A DNA stretch of 64,000 nucleotides from Iris pallida (taxonomy: Eukaryota > Streptophyta > Magnoliopsida > Asparagales > Iridaceae). The stretch is from the NCBI GenBank assembly GCA_029216955.1, contig JANAVB010044017.1:5328734-5392733 (forward strand). Direction: 5' to 3'. The notes under the pieces are model-generated. The model did not search any database. It was not told where the DNA came from and saw nothing but the letters and a program-made list of their open reading frames with translations. The position numbers and the translations under genes are program-made. Shown here piece after piece: positions 47,149 through 59,006 of this stretch. The number at the start of each line of letters is the position of its first letter. Within the stretch, counting starts at the first letter, position 1.

Positions 47149-50100
47149 TGTAACACCCAGTTTTCCAGATGAGGGTAATTTTGAAATTTTGTAATTATAA
47201 TTATTATTTATTGATATTTATTTCACATTATGATTTTTGGTAATTTTTAATAATTTTTAAACTATTTAAAAACTGCTTTAAGTCATGACTAGTGATTTTG
47301 ATATGCTGCCAGTGAAACCCTAGAGACTGCATGACCTAGAGCCTAACCGTATCATTAGGATGATTTAATTATCATTTTTAGCCTAGGGATAATTTGGTCA
47401 TTTTGACTTATTTGAATTATTTGATGATTTATTGAATTGGTGAATTCTAGTTGACCTTGACTTGTTGAGACCTAGTGGACTAGCCTAGAAGCTAACCCTA
47501 GCCATGGTGATCCTAGTCAAACTTAGGTTAACCTACTTTTAGTCATTAGAAACTAATTTTGGATTAGGAGGATTAGTTTAAGTGAATTTAAGTCATGGCT
47601 TGTGACTTCATGAAATGACTTATGGCTTAATGATTTGATTGATCATGACTCAAGCCCATGGGCCATTTAGTAAACCCTAACCCTAATTATTGAGCTTATG
47701 ACCAGCCACATAGGGATCCCTACCCTATATAAACACTTATTCATTAGGGCTTGCCTCTTTTATTTCATTCTAACACTTGGAGAAAGAGAGATATTTTTCT
47801 CCTTCCAAAAATCCCTATAAATCCATTTTAATTCCTTTTTAATTCTAGTCTTTTGCATTAGGTCCTAATTTCTATATGTTTAATATTTTTGGAGGTTAAT
47901 CTCAGTTTTGGGTTCAATTGGAGCATTTGGCCATCAAGAGGAACACCCCCCTCCCCCATTTGGAGCTTTTCCATACAATTTGCACCTATAGGTAAAACCC
48001 ATTAAATTGCATTATTATTTTGATTTCTTTGTATATTAGGCTAGGTTTAGGTGTCTCCTAGCTGTACCTCGAATTTGGGTGGATTTCGTGTCCGTTTGGT
48101 ATCCGTATCGGGCACGTGTCAATATGTAAGTGTAGGTGTTTGATAGAATATCCCTTAGGAATTTATTTTCGATTTTTGAAAATATAATTACATGAGTTTG
48201 TAGATCTAAGGATTTACATTAATTTTTGTGAAGGATGTTAAGTATTTTGGTGTCGTTTTGTGTCCGTTTTTGCTGTTGGACACGCGTGCACGACACGTGT
48301 GCACTGTCCTGCATCACGGGCTCGATTTCTTCTTGTACCGGACACGTGGACACGCCAAATTTTGGGAGAATGTCAGGGCACTGACTGACATGGCTCTCCC
48401 AAAATTTGGGGCCATATGGTGCAGTGTGCGAGGAGTTCTCCTCCTCGCACTGGCCGTACTGGCCGCGCGCGTGCGCTGTGCACGCGTGAGTTCTAGCCAC
48501 TGACACGACTTTAGAACTCTGACACGACACGACCTCGACACGGTACAGGGTGATAAAACCCTAGCCCTACCCATGTCGTACACGTATGCACGGCCACGTA
48601 TCACCATGTGGCCTGTGTCGTGTACTGGACACACGTGCACGCGTACACGACGTAACCTGTGCACAGCGTGTCTGTGGTGTTCATGAGCCAAGACACGTCG
48701 TGTCCTGTTTCCCCAGGACACGAGATGATTCGTAGGACACGTGCACGAGTGTGGGTTGGATTACCAACCATTAATTTTTATTATTAACATGTTTTTATAG
48801 TTCGATTTCGATTTCCCTATTTCAACTGATACACGTTTTAGTTTTAAATTCCTGAAATCAGATATTTGTTTCTAAATTGATTTTTCTGTTTAATTGCCAT
48901 GTTAATTCACTTACATATGTGATAGATTACTGCAATGTTGATTTAGGATTTGCATTGGAGAATTGGGATTTTGAAATGGGAATGGGATTGAGGTGTAGCT
49001 TGCAAATTGAACTGTCATGCACTGTTTTTAATTTCCGAAATATAAATGAGTTCATACCTATTTTTCCCTTATTAAAGTCGACTTATTATTTATATATATT
49101 GTGTATTAGGTTACTGAAATCTTGGTTACTGATTTGTGTTAGGTTTAGGTTTCAATTCAGATTTGTGAATGTGTGACTGATTCATGCTTTCAGATTTTTT
49201 ATACTCTGAACTTATTCCAGTTTCAAACTGTTTTGATATTTGATTTTCATGATTTAATCATCTGCACTTATGTATTAGACTATTATAAAGTAGGTTATTG
49301 ACTGGTCCTAGGTTTTAGATTTCGAAAGTGGTTTTGAATGTTGAACTGGTACTTTTGCACTGTCAACTGATACATAGTGCAGCCTTCAATTCTGATTTTT
49401 ATTTCCCCTTTCTAAAACCGATTTGATAACTAATTTGTCATGTTAAGATTTAGTTATATGTGTGTAAGTCACTGTTAGATGGATTCATGGAATGGGGTTG
49501 AGGTTTTGCACTAAAGAAAAGGATTTCGAATGTGGGTTGGGGATGTCCAATGGGACTGGACTGATACACAGTCCTGAGACTTAATTTTGACTTTAAACTC
49601 CTATTCTAAACTAATTTGATGTTCAAATTACATGTTAAGTTCAGGTGCACCTTTTTAGTTCAACTATTAGCAATGGGAATTCGAATTGGTTTTCAATGGG
49701 ATGAATGGTTTCCAGTGGATGTGGAGACTTTAGATTTAACAGTTTTGAAACTGCTAATTGCCATGTTCTTTACTATTGCATATACTTTAGATTATGATTA
49801 ACTGTATTGATATTTTTCCTGGAAACCAATCTGAAGTTGCTCACTGGTTTTCAGTTTTTTAAATTTTGGGAACACCTTCACATGTTTATCTATCACCCAC
49901 TCTCTAATTTTTAAACTGTCACACCAATATCTATGTGACACTAACTGTCAATGCATTTCTGAGTTTTGTACACTGTTTTCAGTGATACACCCTCACCCTC
50001 ATAGACACTGTCATTGACACCATACATTACAGTCACTGATTTTAGTTCTAATTTCAGATTCTACACACATATGTGACACAACCACCACTATCATGTGGTA

Positions 50101-52070
50101 ACACATGATACACAACCTCACTCTCACACACACTGTTTTTCTATTCATCCCTATATCCCTATCACATATTCATGCCTATATCACTCTATGTTTCACTCAC
50201 TGCCACCTTAAACACTCCACACATCACTGTTCACAAATTCCCTTGTATCACACATGCTCTTATGTATCCACACACTATATCACACTCACACCATGCCACA
50301 TGCCACTATGTTAACACTACACACACACCCATTGTATCACTCACATATGTGTACACCTATATGTGATATATATTATCATGTATACTTTATGTATAAATAT
50401 GTGTTAGTATATAAATAGGATATATTTTATTGTAAATATATGTGAGAGTAGACTTTATGTAGAAATGTGTGATTAGCCTATATACAGGGCACATAGCCTA
50501 TGGCTCATTGCCTATGTATATGGCATGAATGCCAGTTAAGTGTGTAGTTGGCTTGTATAGCCTAGATAGTGGGTGTGAATGCTAGAATAGGCTGGTTAGG
50601 CTTAGTGAGAATTGTTTGGCTTAGGCTTGACCTAGTTTGACCTAGAAAGTTGACCATGGTTGACCAGGAGTTGACTTTGACCTAGATTGACCTAAAAATC
50701 ATGTAGATTGCATCGTAGACTTCATTTATCTTATTTTAAACATATTATAACCTGTATTCCTCTGTTTAGGATATTGTGACTCTGTCGCGGACATCTGATA
50801 TTATACTACTCTTTTCAGAGTATCAGGCGAGTACATTCTCTGATAGTTCTCTCATTTAATTGTCAATTACTGTACTTCAGTTATAGTTAGTTTTGTGTGA
50901 TTCTCTGTTACAACACGTATGGATATTTTTGGATTCATGTATGCGACACACATACCTTACTTATCTGGCCTCTATTACTGGAATCACTGGAATCATTCCG
51001 GAATCTATTTCTGGAATCATCATATTTTGGCTGGATTCATCTCGATTCTCGTATCGTATTCTAGATTCACTTGTACTTGCTGGGAGGGAAAATACTTGAG
51101 TAAGACATGTAGACATACCCCAATCTGGAATCTCCCAACTGGAATCTACTGGAATGATAGCCATCTCACACCCGGCCAGGTGTGTGATGTGCCGTATTAC
51201 CTACAGCCGTTTACATGTCGATCTCGATATTTTAAAACACACTGTTAGAGTATAGGCTGGACTCACCCTGGAATCATTGATCACTATGACTAGAATCATC
51301 TTATACTGGACTCATCTTGTACTGGAATCACCTGGTATCAGATTCATGTTGTCTGGATTTACTTGGGCTTTGCACTTGTTTACATTTACATTCTGGACTT
51401 ACATCATGTTGCTCTAGTTCAGCTAGTTCTATTTACAGTCTTTATTGCTATGATTCTTCTCTTGTTTTACTTACCTTACTTTTCTTGTATCTTAACTGTT
51501 TCTCTATACCATCACCTGTACACAAACTACCATGTTCATCAATAAAACTGTCGTTAACTGCTTTATAGTTCTCTGTCATTTACTTGGGATTTCTTGATGA
51601 ATTGTACTCGTTCCTGTCCTGACTGGACCTGTTGAAAATTTTACAGATGATTGCCTGAGGACACTTGCCCTACATATTATGGACCCGGAGACGGGATGGC
51701 TACCTTTGGCCCCGACACTCAGGAGTGATCGGGATTTAGTTTAGTAGACTAGCATATGTTTTTCATGTTAAACTTGTTATAGTGGATTTGAGACTTGTGT
51801 AGTATTTGAGATTGTTGAGAGTTGTTATTTTAGCAGTTATCTTCTATTCTTAGTTATCTCTTCTGTGTTATCTTATCGTCCTTAGACTGTGATTGAGTTA
51901 CGATATCTTATACTTATCCTCCATTCGGAGTTGATCATGATGAGTACATTATATATTGCGTGAGTTGATGGTTAGATAGTGACCTAGAACAGCGTTCTAC
52001 CGCCGATACTGCAGCGTAGGCTGGGCGTTGTTATGCACTCATACCCTCACAGTGGGTGCGGGTCGTGACA
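47149..52070 (+). mobile_element. Element F LTR 1
   Basis: 4922 bp. Telo-box pair AAACCCTAACCCTAA at 47672-47686, TATA box TATATAAA at 47726-47733, GC-rich ACGTG-dense block at 48230-48770, CACAC-rich tract at 50100-50350, TTGAC cluster at 50621-50692, GGAATC cluster at 50978-51345, and the shared block CTCGTTCCTGTCCTGACTGGA near 51609. No gene. Confidence 0.93.
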
Positions 52071-53080
52071 CGTTTTTAGTGGTGGCCCATGCAGGTCGAG
52101 AGTCGTATTAGTGCGATATCGCGGTAGTACGACGACTTTGTTGTACTGCTGCGAGCCTGCGATAGGATTGAGAGATAGGCTTTAACGGAGAGGTACTCAA
52201 TCACAGTTAGGACTACTTGAGAAGATTCCTGGGATGACCCTTGAGAATCTCATTATAAACTATCTCGAAATTCGATTCTGACAGTATCTGTCTATCTTCC
52301 TTATTCATCGTTGAAATTGATTCTTGGTATTCATTATTGACTTAATTTTCTACCAAGATAATATTATGGGCTAGGTTGACTCAGTCATGGAATCTAGAGT
52401 CTTCTACAGCCATATCAGCTGGTTGGGCGATAAGATAGAGTCTGATTTTGGATGTATTTCTCGGGTGTGAGAATTTAAAGTTTTTGCAGCCAAGCTAGCG
52501 GCAAAGCAAAAATTTTAAATACCATGATTCTAGAGGTATGTACAATAGTTGTGGACTCTATGGATTATCGCAGCCATACTTACTGGTGTGACGAGGATTC
52601 TGGTAACATGGTTCTGGATAGACGTGTATGATTATGAGATTGTAGAATAGATACCATATAGATGGTGCCCTAGTATAATTGAGTGGAATATCAGGGTGGA
52701 TATTACTTGAGTGTCATAGATTAGATAGAGGGAGCTAGGCCACCTATAGCGCAGCACCATGCCCCGCACCATCAGAGGGATACATCCCAGAGGGGCAGGG
52801 CTTTTGCTCTGACAATCGAGTAGACCGACGCTACGGGTGACGGGTTAGCAGGTCTGTCATTCCTATTCTTTCTTCCATCTTATTGTGTGATTCCATTAGT
52901 ACCTGCCAGGATATAGTTGTGATTGCTAGATAGTGTAGCTACCCTGTTCGAGACTGTAAAATCACGACCAGTATGACTGTGTTGCGTGTTATCTTTGACT
53001 TTGATTTGCTGGGGGTTAGACCTTGTAGGGATACGATCATTTTAATTTCGAGGACAAAATTTTTCTAAGGAGGGTATGAT
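52071..53080 (+). mobile_element. Element F internal region 1
   Basis: Starts CGTTTTTAGTGGTGGCCCATGCAGG (putative primer site TGGTGGCCCATGCAGG at 52082) and ends GGACAAAATTTTTCTAAGGAGGGTATGAT (polypurine tract). Near 52791 a frame reads QRGRAFALTIE before a stop, a relic of the gag-protease linker of plant Ty3/gypsy elements (compare GRVFALTAEE in D). Nothing else of gag-pol remains. Confidence 0.85.
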
Positions 53081-56000
53081 TGTAACACCCAATTTTTCAG
53101 ATGAGGGTAATTTTGAAATTTTGTAATTATAATTATTATTTATTGATATTTATTTCACATTATGATTTTTGGTAATTTTTAATAATTTTTAAACTATTTA
53201 AAAACTGCTTTAAGTCATGACTAGTGATTTTGATGTGCTGCCAGTGAAACCCTAGAGACTGCATGACCTAGAGCCTAACCATGTCATTAGGATGATTTAA
53301 TTATCATTTTTAGCCTAGGGGTAATTTGGTCATTTTGACTTATTTGAATTATTTGATGATTTATTGAATTGGTAAATTCTAGTTGACTTTGACTTGTTGA
53401 GACCTAGTGGACTAGCCTAGAAGCTAACCCTAGCTATGGTGATCCTAGTCTAACTTAGGTTAACCTACTTTTAGTTATTAGAAACTAATTTTGGATTAGG
53501 AGGATTAGTTTAAGTGAATTTAAGTCATGGCTTGTGGCTTCATGAAATGACTTATGGCTTAATGATTTGATTGATCATGACTCTAGCCCATGGGCCATTT
53601 AGTAAACCCTAACCCTAATTATTGAGCTTATGACCAGCCACATAGGGATCCCCACCCTATATAAACACTTATTCATTAGGGCTTGCCTCTTTTATTTCAT
53701 TCCAACACTTGGAGAAAGAGAGGTATTTTTTCCCCTTCCAAAAATCTCCATAAATCTATTTTAATTCCTTTTTAATCCTAGTCTTTTGCATTTGGTCCTA
53801 ATTTCTGTATGTTTAATATTTCTGGAGGTTAATCTCAGTTTTGGGTTCATTTGGAGCATTTGGCCATCAAGAGGAACACCCCTCCCCTCCCATTTGGAGC
53901 TTTTTCATGCAATTTGTACCTATAGGTAAAACCCTTTAAATTGCATTATTATTTTGATTTCTTTGCATGTTAGGCTAGGTTTAGGTTACCCCTAGTTGTA
54001 CCTCAAATTTGGGTGGATTTCGTGTCCGTTTGGTGTCCGTATCGGGCACGTGTCAATATGTAAGTGTAGGTGTTTGATAGAATGCCCCTTAGGAATTTAT
54101 TTTCGATTTTTGAAAATGTAATTACATGAGTTTGTAGATGTAAGGATGTAGATTAATTTTTGTGAAGGATGTTAAGTATTTTGGTGTCGTTTTGTGTCCG
54201 TTATTGCTGTTGGACACGCGTGCATGATACGAGTGCACTGTCCTGCATCACGAGCTCGATTACTTCTTGTATCGGACACGTGGACACGCCAATTTTGCGA
54301 GAATGTCAGGTCACTGACTGAAATGGCTCTTCCAAAATTTGGGGCCATATGGTGTAGTGTGCGAGGAGTTCTCCTCCTCGTACTGGCCGCAGTGGCCGCT
54401 AACGCGCTGTGCACGCGTGAGTTCTAGCCACTGACACGGCTTTAGAACTCTGACACGACACGACCTCGACACGGTGCAGGGTGATGAAACCCTAGCCCTA
54501 CCCCTGTCGTACACGTGTGCACGGCCACGTGTCACCACGTGGCCTGTGTCGTGCACTGGACACACGTGCACGCGTGTACGACGCAACCTGTGCACAGCGT
54601 GTCTGTGGTGTTCGTGAGCCAAGACACGTCGTGTCCTATTTCCCTAGGGCACGAGATGATTCGTAGGACACGTGCACGAGTGTGGGTTGGATTACCAACC
54701 AGTAATTTGTATTATTAACATGTTTTTATAGTTCGATTTTGATTTCCCTATTTCAACTGATACACGTTTCAGTTTTAAATTCCTGAAATCAGATTTCTGT
54801 TTCTAAATTAATTTTCCTGTTTAATTGCCATGTTAATTCACTTACATATGTGATAGATTACTGCAATGTTGATTTAGGATTTGCATTGGAGAATTAGGAT
54901 TTCGAAATGGGAATGGGATTGAGGTGTAGCTTGCTAATTGAACTGTCATGCACTGTTTTTAATTTTCGAAATATAAATGAGTTTATACCTATTTTTCCCT
55001 GATTAAAGTCGACTTATTATTCATATATAGTGTCTTAGGTTACTGAAATCTTGGTTACTGATTTGTGTTATGTTTACGTTTCAATTCAGATTTGTGAATG
55101 TGTGACTGATTCATGCTTTCAGTTTTTTTATACTCTGAACTTATTCCAGTTTCAAACTGTTTTGATATTTGTTTTTCATGATTTAATCATCTGCACTTAT
55201 GTATTAGACTATTATAAAGTAGGTTATTGACTGGTCCTAGGTTTTAGATTTCGAAAGTGGTTTTGAATGTTGAACTGGTACTTTTGCACTGTCAACTGAT
55301 ACATAGTGCAGCCTTCAATTCTGATTTTTATTTCCCCTTTATAAAACCGATTTGATGACTAATTTGTCATGTTAAGATTTATTTATATGTGTGTAAGTTA
55401 CTGTTAGACGGATTCATGGAATGGGGTTGAGGTTTTGCACTAAAGAAAAGGATTTCGAATGTGGGTTGGGGATGTCCAATGGGACTGGACTGATACACAG
55501 TCCTGAGACTTAATTTTGACTTTAAACTCCTATTCTAAACTAATTTGATGTTCAAATTACATGTTAAGTTCAGGTGCACCTTTTTAGTTCAACTATTAGC
55601 AATGGGAATTCGAATTGGTTTTCAATGGGATGAATGGTTTCCAATGGATGTTGAGACTTTAGATTTAACAGTTTTGAAACTGCTAATTGCCATGTTCTTT
55701 ACTATTGTATATACTTTAGATTATGATTAACTGTGTTGATATTTTTCCTGGAAACCAATCTGAAGTTGCTCACTGGTTTTCAGTTTTTTAAATTTTGGGA
55801 ACACCTTCACATGTTAATCTATCACCCACTCTCTGATTTTTAAACTGTCACACCAATATCCATGTGACACTAACTGTCAATACATTTCTGAGTTTTGTAC
55901 ACTGTTTTCAGTGATACACCCTCACCCTCATAGACACTGTCATTGACACCATACATTACAGTAACTGATTTTAGTTCTAATTTCAGATTCTACACACACA

Positions 56001-57996
56001 TGTGACACAACCACCACTATCATGTGGTAACACATGATACACACCCTCACTCTCACACACACTATTTTTTCATTCATCCCTATATCCCTACCACACATTC
56101 ATGCATATATCACTCTATGTTTCACTCACTGCCACCTTAAACACTCCACACATCACTGTTCACAAGTTCTCTTGTATCACCCATGCTCTTATGTATCCAC
56201 ACACTATATCACACTCACACCATGCCACATGCCACTATGTTAACACTACACACACACCCATTGTATCACTCACATATGTGTACACCTATATGTGATATAT
56301 ATTATCATGTATACTTTATGTATAAATGTGTGTTAGTATATAAATAGGATATATTTTATTGTAAATATATGTGAGAGTAGACTTTATGTAGAAATGTGTG
56401 ATTAGCCTATATACTGGGCACATAGCCTATGGCTCATTGCCTATGTATATGGCATGAATGCCAGTTAAGTGTGTAGTTGGCTTGTATAGCCTAGATAGTG
56501 GGTGTGAATGCTAGAATAGGCTGGTTAGGCTTAGTGAGACTTGTTTGGCTTAGGCTTGACCTAGTTTGACCTAGACAGTTGACCATGGTTGACCAGGAGT
56601 TGACTTTGACCTAGATTGACCTAAAAATAATATAGATTGCATCGTAGACTTCATTTACCTTATTTTAAACATATTATAACCTGTATTCTGTTTAGGACAT
56701 TGTGACTCTGTTGCAGACATCTGATATTATACTACTCTTTTCAGAGTATCAGGCGAGTACATTCTCTGATAGTTCTCTCATTTAATTGTCAATTACTGTA
56801 CTTCAGTTATAGTTTGTTTTATGTGATTCTCTGTTACAACACGTATGGATATTTCTGGATTCATGTATGCGACACACATACCTTACTTATCTGGCCTCTA
56901 TTACTAGAATCACTGGAATCATTCCGAAATCTATTTCTGGAATCATCATATTTTGGCTGGACTCATCTCGATTCTCGTATCGTATTCTGGATTCACTTGT
57001 ACTTGCTGGGAGGGGAAATACTTGAGTAAGACATGTAGACATACCCCAATCTGGAATCTCCTAACTAGAATCTACTGGAATGATAGCCATCTCACACCCG
57101 GCCAGGTGTATGATGTGCCGTATTACCTACAGTCGTTTACATGTCGATCTCGATATTTTAAAATACACTGTTAGAGTATAGGCTGGACTCACCCTGGAAT
57201 CATTGATCACTATGACTAGAATCATCTTATACTGGACTCATCTTCTACTGGAATCACCTGGTATCAGATTCATGTTGTCTGGATTTACTTAGGCTTTGCA
57301 CTTGTTTACATTTACATTCTGGACTTACATCATGTTGCTCTAGTTCAGCTAGTTCTATTTACAGTCTTTATTGCTATGATTCTTCTCTTGTTTTACTTAC
57401 CTTATTTTTCTTATATCTTAACTGTTTCTCTATACCATCACCTGTACACAAACTACCATGTTCATCAATAAAACTGTCGATAACTGCTTTATAGTTCTCT
57501 GTCATTTACTTGGGATTTCTTGATGAATTGTACTCATTCCTGTCCTGACTGGACCTGTTAAAAAATTTACAGATGATTGCCTGAGGACACTTGCCGTACA
57601 TATTATGGACCCGGAGACGGGATGGCTACCTTTGGCCCCGACACTCAGGAGTGATCAGGATTTAGTTTAGTAGACTAGCATATGTTTTTCATGTTAAACT
57701 TGTTGTAGTGGATTTGAGACTTGTGTAGTATTTGAGATTGTTGAGAGTTGTTATTTTAGCAGTTGTCTTCTATTCTTAGTTATTTCTTCTGTGTTATCTT
57801 ATCGTGCTTAGACTGTGATTGAGTTACGATATCTTATACTTGTCCTCCGTTCGGAGTTGATTATGATGAGTACATTATATATTACGTGAGTTGATGGTTA
57901 GATAGTGACCTAGAATAGCGTTCTACCGCCGACACTGTGGCGTAGGCTGAGCGTTGTTACGCAGTCGTACCCTCACAGTGGGTGCGGGTCGTGACA
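53081..57996 (+). mobile_element. Element F LTR 2
   Basis: 4916 bp, same plan as LTR 1: telo-box 53604-53618, TATA 53658-53665, inverted repeat GGCCACGT...ACGTGGCC at 54523-54544, TTGAC cluster near 56555-56630. Serves as 3' LTR of one unit and 5' LTR of the next. No gene. Confidence 0.93.
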
Positions 57997-59006
57997 TATT
58001 TTTAGTGGTGGCCCATGCAGGTCGAGAGTCGCATTAGTACGATATCGCGGTAGTACGACGACTTAGTTGTACTGCTGCGAGCCTGCGATTGGATTGAGAG
58101 ATAGGCTTTAACGGAGAGGTACTCAATCACAGTTAGGACTACTTGAGAAGATTCCTGGGATGACCCTTGAGAATCTCGTTATAAACTATCTCGAAATTCG
58201 ATTCTGACAGTATCTGTCTATCTTCCTTATTCATCGTTGAAATTGATTCTTAGTATTCATTATTGACTTGATTTTCTACCAAGTTAACATTATGGGCTAG
58301 GTTGACTCAGTCATGGAATCTAGAGTCTTCTACAGCCATATCAGCTGGTTGGGCGATAAGATAGAGTCTGATTTTGGATGTATTTCTCGGGTGTGGGAAT
58401 TTAAAGTTTTTGCAGCCAAGCTAGTGGTAATACGAAAATTTTAAATACCATGATTCTAGAGGTATGTACATTAGTTGTGGACTCTATCGATTATCGCAGC
58501 CATACTTACTTATGTGACGAGGATTCTGGTAACATGGTTCTGGATAGACGTGTATGATTATGAGATTGTAGAATAGATACCATATAGATGGTGCCCTAGT
58601 ATAATTGAGTGGAATATCAGGGTGGATATTACTTGATTGTCATGGATTAGATAGAGGGAGCTAGGCCACCTGTAGCGCAGCACCATGCCCCGCACCATCA
58701 GAGGGATACATCCCAGAGGGGCAGGGCTTTCGTACTGAAAATCGAGTAGACCGACGCTACGGATGACGGGTTAGCAGGTCTGTCCTTCCTGTTCTTCCTT
58801 CCATCTTGTTGTGTGAGTCCATTAGTACCTGCCAGGATATAGTTGTGATTGCTAGATAGTGTAGCTACCCTGTTCGAGACAGTGAAATAACGACCAGTAG
58901 TACTGTGTTGCGTGTTATCTTTGACTTTGATTTGCTGGGGGTTAGACCTAGTAGGGATACGATCATTCTAATTTCGGGGACGAAATTTTTCTAAGGAGGG
59001 TAGGAT
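57997..59006 (+). mobile_element. Element F internal region 2
   Basis: Same length and content as internal region 1, including the primer site and GGAGGGTAGGAT tract. The gag-protease relic is more decayed (near 58715-58745). Confidence 0.85.

Noticed and set aside
47672..47686. Interstitial telomere repeat
   Set aside because: Only two repeat units, at a fixed place before the TATA box in several LTRs; better read as a telo-box promoter motif.
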